Of a DNA stretch of 64,000 nt, positions 49,523 to 58,005 are shown one piece after another. How positions within the stretch are numbered: position 1 is the stretch's first letter; each line of letters opens with the position of its first letter. The notes under the pieces are model-generated. The model saw nothing but the letters and a program-made list of their open reading frames with translations, had not been told where the DNA came from and searched no databases. Position numbers and translations under genes: made by a program. Origin of the DNA: Cypionkella sinensis (lineage in GTDB: Bacteria; Pseudomonadota; Alphaproteobacteria; Rhodobacterales; Rhodobacteraceae); assembly GCF_042646385.1 (NCBI RefSeq), contig NZ_JBHRTO010000001.1:124001-188000 (forward strand), in the 5' to 3' direction.

Positions 49523-51082
49523 ATGAGCGATGACGCAAGCCGCAAACGTGCCCGTGCCGGAGGCCGCGCGGGCAACAAAAGCCGCGCAGGCACCGCGATT
49601 ATTGATCAGATGCCATGGCGGATTCCGGTTAACCCAGATCGCCCGATTGAACCGCTGGATGCCGAGGGCGTGCAGGCGGTTCATAAGGCCACGATGCGGA
49701 TTCTGAAGGAAATCGGCATCGAGTTTTTGAACCCTGACGCGGTGGCGCATCTGAAGCGCGCGGGCTGTGTGGTGAACGGCACAAACGTCAAGATGGACGA
49801 AGATTTCGTCATGGAGATGCTGTCCCACGCGCCGGAAAGCTTCACCATTACCCCGCGCAACCCCGAGCGTGAGTTGATCATGGGCGGCAAGCATATGCTG
49901 TTCGTGAACGTGTCGTCTCCGCCGAACGCCTGGGATCTGGAGCGTGGCAAACGCACCGGCGATTTTGCGACCTTCAAGGAATTCATGAAGCTGACGCAGT
50001 ACTTTAACTGTATCCATATCGCGGGCGGCTATCCGGTGGAGCCGGTGGATATCCACGCCTCGATCCGGCATCTGGATTGCTTGTATGAAAAGCTGACGCT
50101 GACCGACAAGGTCGTCCACGCCTATAGCTTGGGCGCCGAGCGGGTCGAGGATGTGATGGAGATGGTCCGCATCGCGGGCGGTCTTTCCCACGAAGAATTT
50201 GAAGCCAAGCCGCGGATGTATACCAACATCAACTCGGTCTCGCCGTTGCAGCACGACTATCCGATGCTGGACGGCGCGATGCGGTTGGCGAAACGCGGCC
50301 AACCCGTGGTGATCACGCCGTTTACATTGGCCGGGGCAATGGCGCCGGTGACGATGTCGGGTGCGGTGACGCTGTCGCTGGCCGAGGGCCTGGCGGCGGT
50401 GGCGCTGTTGCAGTTCATCAACCCCGGCTGCCCGGTGGCTTTGGGCACCTTTACCAGCAACGTCGATATGAAATCGGGCGCACCTGCGTTCGGCACCCCG
50501 GAATATATGCGCGCGACGCAGATGACCGGGCAGTTGGTGCGGCATTACAAACTGCCGATGCGCTCTTCCGGCACCTGTGCGGCCAACGTGCCGGATGGTC
50601 AGGCGATGTGGGAGACCTCGAACAGCCTGTGGGCGGCGGTGCAATCGCGCACCAACATGGTCTATCACGCGGCGGGCTGGCTGGAGGGCGGGCTGATCGC
50701 CAGCCCTGAAAAGTTCATCATGGACTGCGAAGTGTTGCAGATGATCCAGCGCTATTTCGAGGATTCGGTGACGGCGACGACCCCGGACGATCTGGCGTTT
50801 GATGCGATCAAGGGCGTCGGGCCTGGCGGGCATTACTTTGGCTGCCAGCATACTCAGGACCGCTATGCGACGGCGTTTTATGCCCCGATCGTGTCAGACT
50901 GGCGCAACTATGAGGCTTGGCAGCAGGACGGTTCGATCTGGACGGTGGAGCGGGCGCACCGCATCTACAAGCAGATCATCGCAGAATTTGAAGCGCCAGA
51001 AATGAACGGCGATCATCAGGAAGAATTGCGGCAATTCGTGGCAAAGCGCAAGCAAGAGGGCGGCGCGCCGACAGATTTCTGA
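49523..51082 (+). CDS. MttB-family (trimethylamine methyltransferase-like) corrinoid methyltransferase without pyrrolysine
   Basis: 519 residues covering the MttB barrel: PLDAEGVQAVHKATMRILKEIGIEF at the N-terminus, GGKHMLFVNVSSPPNAWDLERGK, VITPFTLAGAMAPVTMSGA and EKFIMDCEVLQMIQRYFE. The frame has no internal stop, so this is one of the non-pyrrolysine homologues, some of which demethylate glycine betaine or other quaternary amines. No corrinoid protein or reactivase is nearby. N-terminus is basic (SRKRARAGGRAGNKSR). Confidence 0.85.
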   Translation: MSDDASRKRARAGGRAGNKSRAGTAIIDQMPWRIPVNPDRPIEPLDAEGVQAVHKATMRILKEIGIEFLNPDAVAHLKRAGCVVNGTNVKMDEDFVMEMLSHAPESFTITPRNPERELIMGGKHMLFVNVSSPPNAWDLERGKRTGDFATFKEFMKLTQYFNCIHIAGGYPVEPVDIHASIRHLDCLYEKLTLTDKVVHAYSLGAERVEDVMEMVRIAGGLSHEEFEAKPRMYTNINSVSPLQHDYPMLDGAMRLAKRGQPVVITPFTLAGAMAPVTMSGAVTLSLAEGLAAVALLQFINPGCPVALGTFTSNVDMKSGAPAFGTPEYMRATQMTGQLVRHYKLPMRSSGTCAANVPDGQAMWETSNSLWAAVQSRTNMVYHAAGWLEGGLIASPEKFIMDCEVLQMIQRYFEDSVTATTPDDLAFDAIKGVGPGGHYFGCQHTQDRYATAFYAPIVSDWRNYEAWQQDGSIWTVERAHRIYKQIIAEFEAPEMNGDHQEELRQFVAKRKQEGGAPTDF

Positions 51083-51104
51083 TTGATAACAACAGGTTAG
51101 AAAT

Positions 51105-51134
51105 GGCCCGTGCAAAGCATTGCGCGGGCCTTTT
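51105..51134 (+). terminator. Terminator of the MttB-family gene
   Basis: GGCCCGTGCAA-AGCA-TTGCGCGGGCC then TTTT, an 11-bp stem with one G-T wobble. Confidence 0.88.
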
Positions 51135-51217
51135 GCTTGCGGGGGCTAGCAGCGGTTTGGCAATTGTTAACGCCCTGCGCCTAAGCTGAACGGGCGAATC
51201 ATATTGCGAGTATCCCG

Positions 51218-51805
51218 ATGCACGGCCTGATCAACCGCTCGATCCAGTGTTTTCTGCGTGACACCTATGGCAATGCCAGTTGGTCGGCGATTGCGGGCGC
51301 TGCGGGCTTGGGCTTTGATAACTTTGAGCCGTTGATGATCTATGACACCGCGCTGACCGAAAATGTCATCGCGGCGGCGGCGGGCTATTTGCAGCGCCCG
51401 CGCGAAACCGTGCTGGAAGATCTGGGCACATATCTGGTGTCACATCCCAATCTTGAGGCGTTGCGACGGCTGTTGCGCTTTGGCGGGGTCAGTTTTCTGG
51501 ATTTTCTGCACTCGATGGAAGATCTGCCGGAACATGGCCGTCTGGGCCTGCCCGATCTGGAGGTGCCGGATTTCGCGCTGACCGATCAGGGTGACGGGCG
51601 GTTCTTGCTGCATGTGTCGCAATTGATTGACGGCGTTGGGCATGTGGCAGTTGGCCTGCTGCGGGCGATGGCGGATGATTATGGCGCACTGGTGGTGCTG
51701 GAACATGCCGGTGTAGAGGCGGGGCGCGAGGTGGTTTCGGTGCATCTGCTGGACCATGCCTATGCAGAAGGGCGGCGGTTTGAGCTTGCCATGCCGGGGG
51801 GCTGA
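51218..51805 (+). CDS. H-NOX-family heme NO/O2-binding sensor
   Basis: 195 residues with the H-NOX start MHGLINRSIQCFLRDTYGNASW and the region FGGVSFLDFLHSMEDLPEHGRLGLPDLEVPDF, in which a His (98 or 106) should be the heme ligand. The usual Y-x-S-x-R heme-propionate motif would lie about residues 131-136, but the sequence reads LHVSQLIDG: Ser remains, Tyr and Arg do not. Binds NO or O2 and passes the signal to the diguanylate cyclase gene 3 bp downstream. Confidence 0.83.
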   Translation: MHGLINRSIQCFLRDTYGNASWSAIAGAAGLGFDNFEPLMIYDTALTENVIAAAAGYLQRPRETVLEDLGTYLVSHPNLEALRRLLRFGGVSFLDFLHSMEDLPEHGRLGLPDLEVPDFALTDQGDGRFLLHVSQLIDGVGHVAVGLLRAMADDYGALVVLEHAGVEAGREVVSVHLLDHAYAEGRRFELAMPGG

Positions 51806-51808
51806 ACG

Positions 51809-52801
51809 GTGCCGGGGGCGACCTTAACCAAAGCCGCGCTGTCGCGGATGATGCCAATGCATATCGGGTTGACGGCGTCGGGCAAGATCAACTCGATTGG
51901 CCCGACGCTCGCCAAGCTGATCGAAGGGCCAAGCCCGATAGGCGTGGCGTTTCTGAAAGTGTTCGCGGTGCGCAGGCCTGCGGGCATCACCACGATGGAG
52001 GATTTGCGGGCGCGGGCGGGGCAACGACTGCACGTTGATCTGCGCGGAAAAGGCGATACCTTTCGCGGACTTGCAGTGCCGACGGGCGATGGTGGGCTTC
52101 TGTTGAACCTGTCATTCGGCATCCGGCTGATTGAGGCTGTGCGCCAACATGCGCTGACCGATGCGGATTTTGCCGCCACCGATATGGCGGTGGAAATGCT
52201 CTATCTGGTTGAGGTCAAGCAGGCGGTGATGACCGAATTGCGGCGGCTGAACCTGCGCTTGCAGGGTGCCAAAGCCACCGCCGAGGAACAGGCGCTGACC
52301 GATACGCTGACCGGCTTGCGCAACAGGCGGGCGCTGGATCTGTCGCTGCCGGCGTTGATCGGGCAGGGGATGGCTTTCGGGCTGATGCATATTGATCTGG
52401 ATTACTTCAAACAGGTCAATGACACGCTGGGCCATGCGGCGGGCGATCTTGTGCTGCGCGAAGTTGCCAAGGCTTTGGCGGTGGAAACCCGAACATCGGA
52501 TATTGTCGCACGTGTTGGTGGGGATGAATTTGTTGTGCTGCTGCCGGGCCTGTCCGACCCAGACCGTCTGCGCCAGATCGCGCGGCGGATTATCGAACGG
52601 CTGTCGCAACCGATTGATTTTGAAGGCACGCCTTGCCGGATTTCTGCCTCGATCGGCCTGACAATCTCAACGCTGTATGATCCGCCCGAGGCCGAGCGGA
52701 TGTTGAGTGATGCGGACGCCGCCCTTTACGCCTCAAAACGGGCGGGGCGGGGGCAGGCGCAGTTTCACGCAGGGTCTGACGATGATCTGCTGTCGGCGTG
52801 A
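51809..52801 (+). CDS. H-NOX-associated diguanylate cyclase
   Basis: 330 residues. N-terminal domain (1-130) resembles HNOBA, which docks on H-NOX proteins; then a short coiled coil (LRRLNLRLQGAKATAEEQAL) and a GGDEF domain with DTLTGLRNRRAL, GGDEF and inhibitory-site RTSD five residues before it. Makes cyclic-di-GMP under control of heme-ligand binding. Starts with GTG, 3 bp after the H-NOX stop. Confidence 0.88.
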   Translation: MPGATLTKAALSRMMPMHIGLTASGKINSIGPTLAKLIEGPSPIGVAFLKVFAVRRPAGITTMEDLRARAGQRLHVDLRGKGDTFRGLAVPTGDGGLLLNLSFGIRLIEAVRQHALTDADFAATDMAVEMLYLVEVKQAVMTELRRLNLRLQGAKATAEEQALTDTLTGLRNRRALDLSLPALIGQGMAFGLMHIDLDYFKQVNDTLGHAAGDLVLREVAKALAVETRTSDIVARVGGDEFVVLLPGLSDPDRLRQIARRIIERLSQPIDFEGTPCRISASIGLTISTLYDPPEAERMLSDADAALYASKRAGRGQAQFHAGSDDDLLSA

Positions 52802-52814
52802 CGCGGGCTGCGGG

Positions 52815-53534
52815 TCAGACCGCCAGAAATTCTTTGACGAAAGCGGTGGCGGGCTTGGCGCGGATGTCTTGCGGACGGCCGATTTGTTCGATGCGCCCCA
52901 TCGACATCACCACCACCAGATCGGCGAGTTCCATGGCTTCGTCCTGATCATGGGTGACGAAAACCGTGGTCAGGCCGGTGGTGTCGTGAATCTCGCGCAG
53001 GCCCGCGCGCAACTCTTTGCGCACGCGGGCGTCAAGCGCGCCGAACGGCTCATCCAGCAGCAGCATCCGCGGCTCGATGGCCAAAGCTCGGGCGAGGGCG
53101 ACGCGCTGACGCTGACCGCCCGAAAGTTGGCTGGGATAGCGCGCGCCGATGTCGGGCAGCTGGATCAACTCCAGCAGTTTGGTGACACGGCGGGCGATTT
53201 CGGCCTTGGCGGGGCGCTGGGCGCGGGGGCGGGCGCGCAGGCCATAGGCGATGTTTTCAAACACCGTCATATGGCGGAACAGGGCATAGGATTGAAACAC
53301 GAACCCGGCGCGGCGTTGCTGCACGGTCAGGTTGGTGGCGTCAGCGGCATCGAACAGCACGCGGCCTGCGGTTGGAAACTCCAGCCCGCCCAAGATGCGC
53401 AGCAGGGTGGTTTTGCCCGAACCCGAAGGGCCGAGCAGCGCCACCAAGGCCCCCGAGGGGATCGACAGCGAGACGGGATGCAGGGCAGCCGTTGCGCCGA
53501 ACTCTTTGGAAATCTGATCAATTTCGATTTGCAT
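52815..53534 (-). CDS. cysA: Sulfate/thiosulfate ABC transporter ATPase, short form
   Basis: 239 residues. Walker A GPSGSGKTT, signature LSGGQRQRVALARAL, Walker B MLLLDEPFGALD and THDQDEAMELAD. Classical CysA is about 350 residues; here the C-terminal TOBE regulatory part is absent and the gene stops after AKPATAFVKEFLAV. ATG at 53532-53534. Last gene of the sulfate operon. Confidence 0.9.
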   Translation of the reverse strand: MQIEIDQISKEFGATAALHPVSLSIPSGALVALLGPSGSGKTTLLRILGGLEFPTAGRVLFDAADATNLTVQQRRAGFVFQSYALFRHMTVFENIAYGLRARPRAQRPAKAEIARRVTKLLELIQLPDIGARYPSQLSGGQRQRVALARALAIEPRMLLLDEPFGALDARVRKELRAGLREIHDTTGLTTVFVTHDQDEAMELADLVVVMSMGRIEQIGRPQDIRAKPATAFVKEFLAV

Positions 53535-53545
53535 GGGGGCACCTT

Positions 53546-54415
53546 TCACGGGCGATGGGCGGCGGCAAGCTGATCGGCATAGCGCCATTCCAGCAGGGTT
53601 TTCAGGGTGAGGGTCAGCAAAGCCAGCAGGGCGAGGACGGCGGCAAGGCTGAAGGCGGCGACCGAGAGATATTCGTTATACAGCATCTCGATGGTGATCG
53701 GCATAGTGGCGGTCTGGCCGCGGATCTTGCCCGAGACCACCGCGACCGCGCCGAATTCACCCATGGCGCGGGCGTTGCACAGAAGGACCCCGTAAAGCAG
53801 CGCCCAGCGAATGTTGGGCAGGGTGACGGTGAAGAAAATCCGCCAGCCGGATGCGCCGAGGGTGAGGGCGGCTTCCTCTTCGGCGCGGCCTTGTTCGATC
53901 ATCACGGGGATAAGCTCTCGCGCGACGAAGGGGAAGGTCACGAACATCGAGGCGAGGATGATCGAGGGCAGCGCGAAGACGATGGGATAGCCCTGCGCGA
54001 CCAGCCAGCCGCCGACGGCGGTGTTGGCGCCGAAGGTCAGCACAAGGCAGAGGCCTGCGACGACCGGCGAGACGGAAAACGGCAGGTCGATCAGGGTGAT
54101 CAGCAGGGCTTTGCCGCGAAAATCGTATTTGGTGATGAACCATGCGGCGGCGATGCCGAACACCGCATTCAGTGGCACCGCGATGGCGGCAACGATCAGG
54201 GTCAATTTGATCGCAGATGCGGCCTCGGGGTTGGCGAGGGATTTCACCGCCTCAACCGCGCCTTTCGACAAAGCCTCGGCGAAGACGGCGACGAGGGGGG
54301 CGAACAGCAAGAGGGCGAGGAACAGCACGACCACAAGGATCAGGGCTACGCGGAAGGCCGGGGTTTCGGTGGTGACGGGGCGGTGCGCAGTTTGAATTTG
54401 GGGGGTGTCAGACAT
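53546..54415 (-). CDS. cysW: Sulfate ABC transporter permease CysW
   Basis: 289 residues, six helices, with EAA loop EEEAALTLGASGWRIFFTVTLPNI and ARAMGEFGAVAVVSG, typical of CysW. ATG at 54413-54415 (preceded by GGAGGATTGG), overlapping cysT by 8 bp. Confidence 0.93.
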   Translation of the reverse strand: MSDTPQIQTAHRPVTTETPAFRVALILVVVLFLALLLFAPLVAVFAEALSKGAVEAVKSLANPEAASAIKLTLIVAAIAVPLNAVFGIAAAWFITKYDFRGKALLITLIDLPFSVSPVVAGLCLVLTFGANTAVGGWLVAQGYPIVFALPSIILASMFVTFPFVARELIPVMIEQGRAEEEAALTLGASGWRIFFTVTLPNIRWALLYGVLLCNARAMGEFGAVAVVSGKIRGQTATMPITIEMLYNEYLSVAAFSLAAVLALLALLTLTLKTLLEWRYADQLAAAHRP

Positions 54416-55241
54416 AGCCAATCCTCCGGCGGCTGAAGACTTGGATGGCGTTGATCATCAGCAGCATTGCGAAGGAAATCAACAGCATGGCGATGCCGAT
54501 GGCGGTGGCGCCTACGTAATTGAACTCTTCGAGCTTGATCACGATCAGCAGGGGGGCGATCTCGGTTTTCAGCGGGATGTTGCCCGCGATGAAGATGACC
54601 GAGCCGTATTCTCCGACCGCGCGGGCGAGCGAGAGGGCAAAGCCGGTCAGGGCGGCGGGGGTCAGCATCGGCAGCACGACACGGCGCAGGGTGTAGGCGC
54701 GGGTGGCGCCGAGGGTGGCGGAGGCTTCTTCAACCTCGCGCTCGATTTCCTCGACCACGGGCTGCACGGTGCGGGTGACGAAGGGCAGGCCGACGAAGAT
54801 CAGCGCCAGCAGGATGCCCCATTGCGTGTAGGCGATCTTGAAGCCGAGGTCGCGGGCGATAGAGCCAAATGCGCCGTTCGGGGCGTAAAGGGCGGTCAGG
54901 GCGATGCCTGCGACGGCGGTGGGCAGGGCGAAGGGGAGGTCAACGGCAGCGTCAAGCAGGCGGCGACCGGGGAAGCGGTAGCGCACCAGAACCCATGCCA
55001 GCGCCACGCCGAACACGAGGTTGATCACGGCGGCGATGAACGACAGCCGGAACGACAGGTAAAGCGCGCCCCAGATGCGGGGGGTGTTCACCTCGGCCCA
55101 CAGGCTTGGAAAACCAGCCGTGGCGCCCTTCAAAAGAAGGGCGCCGATGGGGAGGAGGACCACGAGGGACAGCAGGGTGAGGGTGATCCCGGCACTGAGG
55201 GCCATGCCGGGAAGCGGGGATCGGTTGATCAATGGGCGCAT
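54408..55241 (-). CDS. cysT: Sulfate ABC transporter permease CysT (CysU)
   Basis: 277 residues, six helices, with LPTAVAGIALTALY, EVEEASATLGATRAYTLRRVVLP and LARAVGEYGSVIFIAG. The true start is the ATG at 55239-55241 right after the binding-protein stop; the 53 upstream codons lie inside the previous gene. Confidence 0.93.
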   Translation of the reverse strand: MRPLINRSPLPGMALSAGITLTLLSLVVLLPIGALLLKGATAGFPSLWAEVNTPRIWGALYLSFRLSFIAAVINLVFGVALAWVLVRYRFPGRRLLDAAVDLPFALPTAVAGIALTALYAPNGAFGSIARDLGFKIAYTQWGILLALIFVGLPFVTRTVQPVVEEIEREVEEASATLGATRAYTLRRVVLPMLTPAALTGFALSLARAVGEYGSVIFIAGNIPLKTEIAPLLIVIKLEEFNYVGATAIGIAMLLISFAMLLMINAIQVFSRRRIGYV

Positions 55242-55245
55242 GAGC

Positions 55246-56367
55246 TTACTTCGCAGTGTAGATCTGATCGAAGATGCCCCCATCTGCGAAGTGATCTTTC
55301 TGCGCCTTGGCCCAGCCGCCAAAGTGGGTGATGTCGACCAGATCAAGCTTCGGGAAGCGGGCGACATCAGCCGGATCGGCCTTGGAGGTATCCCAGCCAC
55401 GGTAGAAGTCTTTGAAGATGATGGCTTGGGCCTCTGGGGTGTAGAGGAAGTTCAGATAGGCCTCGGCGAGTTTGCGCTGCTCGTCATTGTGGATGTTGGC
55501 TTCGACCAAGGCAACGGGCGGTTCGGCCAGGATCGAGACCGAAGGCACCACGATGTCGAATTGATCATCGCCGAGTTCCTTTTCGGCCAAGTAAGCCTCG
55601 TTTTCCCAAGCCAGCAGCACATCGCCAATGCCGCGCTGGGCAAAGGTGGTGGTGGCGTCACGCGCGCCTTTGTCCAGCACCGGGACGTGTTCAAACAGGG
55701 CTTTGACATAGGCTTGCGGATCGGTGCCGTTCTTTTCCGCCCAAGCCCAGCCGGCCAGATAGTTCCAGCGTGCGCCGCCCGAGGTTTTCGGGTTGGGGGT
55801 GATCACCTCGATGTCGTCCTTGATCAGATCGCCCCAATCCTTGATGCCCTTGGGGTTGCCCTCACGCACCAGAAACACGATGGTCGAGGTGTAGGGCGAG
55901 GAGTTGTGCGGCAGTTTGGTCTGCCAGTCTGCGGGCAGTTTGCCTTCTTTGGCGATTTTGTCGATGTCGGCGGCGAGGGCGAGGGTGACGACCTGCGCAT
56001 CCAAACCTTCGATCACCGCGCGGGCTTGCGCACCGGAACCGCCGTGGCTGGCCTCGATGGTGGGCGCGGGGTTGCCTGCCTTCGTGTAGCTTTCGATGAA
56101 GGCGGCGTTGAGGTCTTTATAGAGTTCGCGCGTCGGGTCGTAGCTGACGTTCAGCAGGGTTTCGGCGCGGGCGTCTTGGGCTGCGGTGAAGGTCAGATAC
56201 AGCGCGGAAAGCGCGATCAGCGCGGCTTTGCCCAGCCATTTTTCGCGCACCGGGAAGCCGGTGAACTCGCGCTCGCCGGTGGTGATGGTGACGCGGCCAT
56301 CAGCGTGGCGCTGTGTGACGGTGCCTTGGGCGGTGATCTGGCCTGCGAGGGTGACGGTGGTCAGCAT
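55246..56367 (-). CDS. sbp: Periplasmic sulfate-binding protein with an N-terminal extension
   Basis: 373 residues. The mature part is standard Sbp/CysP: LNVSYDPTRELYKDLNAAF, SHGGSGAQARAVIEGLDAQVVTLALAADI, NPKTSGGARWNYLAGW and KDFYRGWDTSKADP. The ATG at 56365-56367 has an ideal AGGAG. It is followed by about 40 residues before the hydrophobic core (KAALIALSALYLTFTAAQDARA), so the signal peptide is preceded by a small beta-rich extension (ADGRVTITTGEREFTGFPV). Confidence 0.92.
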   Translation of the reverse strand: MLTTVTLAGQITAQGTVTQRHADGRVTITTGEREFTGFPVREKWLGKAALIALSALYLTFTAAQDARAETLLNVSYDPTRELYKDLNAAFIESYTKAGNPAPTIEASHGGSGAQARAVIEGLDAQVVTLALAADIDKIAKEGKLPADWQTKLPHNSSPYTSTIVFLVREGNPKGIKDWGDLIKDDIEVITPNPKTSGGARWNYLAGWAWAEKNGTDPQAYVKALFEHVPVLDKGARDATTTFAQRGIGDVLLAWENEAYLAEKELGDDQFDIVVPSVSILAEPPVALVEANIHNDEQRKLAEAYLNFLYTPEAQAIIFKDFYRGWDTSKADPADVARFPKLDLVDITHFGGWAKAQKDHFADGGIFDQIYTAK

Positions 56368-56441
56368 GGGTTTCTCCTGCGGGATGGTTTGGCGTTTGGC
56401 CGGAAAGGGAAGGGCGGGGATGAGGCCGAGGATGGGGGCGC

Positions 56442-56666
56442 TCATCTTGCGTAGGGGTCCAGGGGTTCGACGCGGGCTTCCCACAGGCGGGTGTCGCGGC
56501 CGTGGAGCAATTCCTGCACCGCCGATTGCGGATCACGGGTGAAGCGGACCAGCGGGCTGCCCGAGACACGGTGCGCGCGCCCGGTGCGGCGGTCGATCAG
56601 CGAGACCTGATAGGCGCAGGACATCGGAACTGCGCGGCTGAAGTCAGATTGGGGTGCTGCGAACAT
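56442..56666 (-). CDS. Small protein at the head of the sulfate operon
   Basis: 74 residues, MFAAPQSDFSRAVPMSCAYQ..., no membrane segment, basic, with an RFTRDP pattern. It has its own AGGAGAGCACC RBS and lies 74 bp upstream of sbp in the same direction, so it is likely a real leader gene of the operon. I do not recognise a family. Confidence 0.65.
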   Translation of the reverse strand: MFAAPQSDFSRAVPMSCAYQVSLIDRRTGRAHRVSGSPLVRFTRDPQSAVQELLHGRDTRLWEARVEPLDPYAR

Positions 56667-56814
56667 GGTGCTCTCCTGTGTCTGTCTATCCCTTAATAAC
56701 GACAGAGTTAGTCGAGTTTAGCAACGGAAAAATAACGCTCTTTTTTGTCGTGATTTTAGAAGAAAATTCTCTTGTGGGGGTTAGGGCGTGGTTTGAGGTG
56801 GTTCTGCGCCAGGA

Positions 56815-56837
56815 TTTGTAAAATAGTTATTTACAAA
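56815..56837. promoter_or_regulatory. AT-rich palindrome in the Lrp/sulfate-operon promoter region
   Basis: TTTGTAAA-ATAGTTA-TTTACAAA, a perfect 8-bp dyad in a strongly AT-rich 130-bp stretch between divergent genes. Lrp-type regulators like AT-rich imperfect palindromes, so it may be the operator of the Lrp-like protein. Confidence 0.5.
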
Positions 56838-56935
56838 CAATATGTTGTAATATTTTTGGAATATATCACGATAAAAATGATAGACATTTAGAATTTTTAC
56901 CTCATCCTAAGAGGCGAACCAGAAGGGGGGCGATC

Positions 56936-57409
56936 ATGGCCGAACTTGATCAGATTGACCGCAAGATTGTCGCCGAGCTGATGCGCGATGCGACGCTGCC
57001 GGTGGCGCAGATTGCTGACCGGGTGGGCTTGTCACAAACGCCGTGCTGGAAGCGGATTCAACGGCTTGAGGCGACGGGAATCGTCACGGGGAGGGTGGCG
57101 ATGGTCGATCCGGCGCGGCTGGGATTTGGCCTGACGGTGTTTGTCGAGGTGGAAGCGGTAGACCATTCTGCGGAATGGCGCGAGGCCTTCCTGAAGGCGA
57201 CCGAATCTATCCCCGAGATCATGGAGGTTTACCGTATGGCCGGGGAAATGGATTATCTGCTGCGGATATCGGTGGGCGATACCGCCGATTTTGACGCGCT
57301 TTACAAACGCTTGACCGATGCGGTCGCGATCAAGAATTTCACCTCGCATTTCGTGATGGAGCGGATGAAATACGGCACCGCCTATCCGGTGGATACGCAG
57401 CGCCGCTAA
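56936..57409 (+). CDS. Lrp/AsnC-family transcriptional regulator
   Basis: 157 residues. Helix-turn-helix LPVAQIADRVGLSQTPCWKRIQRLE and the RAM ligand-binding domain (EIMEVYRMAGEMDYLLRISV). Divergent from the sulfate operon, sharing its AT-rich promoter gap; a sulfur- or amino-acid-linked role is possible. Its stop overlaps the stop of the convergent hydrolase (CTAA read both ways). Confidence 0.93.
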   Translation: MAELDQIDRKIVAELMRDATLPVAQIADRVGLSQTPCWKRIQRLEATGIVTGRVAMVDPARLGFGLTVFVEVEAVDHSAEWREAFLKATESIPEIMEVYRMAGEMDYLLRISVGDTADFDALYKRLTDAVAIKNFTSHFVMERMKYGTAYPVDTQRR

Positions 57410-58005
57410 AGCCTGTGGCGCAGGAAATCTTGCGCAAGCTCGATGCCTGCCGGGGTGATGCTGTGGCCAACGCCGGGCAGCAGATGCAGCGTGGTGTTGA
57501 CACCTGCGGCGGTCAGCGCGGCTTCGGCAGTGGTGGCCTCGGTCGTGGGCATCACCGGGTCGGCGGTGCCGTGGATCAGCAGCACCGGGGTATGCAGGGC
57601 GGGCGTCAGCGGCTGCGGCGTCGCCAGACGCATCGAGAAAGCGACCACCGCGCCGACCGGCCAGCGGCCAGAGGCGACGGCATCCAGCGCCATGATCGAG
57701 CCTTGCGAAAAGCCCAGCAGAGCGATGTCTTGCAGGCGGTTCTCCATGCCGTGCCGGGTGATGATGGCGGTCAGGATTTCATCGAATGCGGCGCGGGCCT
57801 TGGCTACGCGGGCGGGGCGGTTGGCGGCGGTGACGGCAGCGATCGAAAACCACTGCCGCCCCGGCCCGCCGAAATCATAGGGCTCTGGCGCGTCGGGGTT
57901 TTCGGTCTGCGCGCCAAGGCTTTGCGCGATCTGCGCGCCAATCGGGGCGAGGTCGGCGCCGTTGCTGCCGACACCGTGCAGCGTTATCAGCAGCTTGCGG
58001 CTCAT
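57406..58005 (-). CDS. Carboxylesterase/phospholipase-type alpha/beta hydrolase
   Basis: 199 residues. Starts KLLITLHGVGSNGADLAPI, nucleophile elbow LLGFSQGSIMALDAV (Ser), acid in HGTADPVMP and His in LPGVGHSI. Belongs to the small acyl-protein-thioesterase-like esterases. The ATG overlaps the stop of the glutathionyl-hydroquinone reductase gene (ATGA). Confidence 0.87.
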   Translation of the reverse strand: MSRKLLITLHGVGSNGADLAPIGAQIAQSLGAQTENPDAPEPYDFGGPGRQWFSIAAVTAANRPARVAKARAAFDEILTAIITRHGMENRLQDIALLGFSQGSIMALDAVASGRWPVGAVVAFSMRLATPQPLTPALHTPVLLIHGTADPVMPTTEATTAEAALTAAGVNTTLHLLPGVGHSITPAGIELAQDFLRHRL

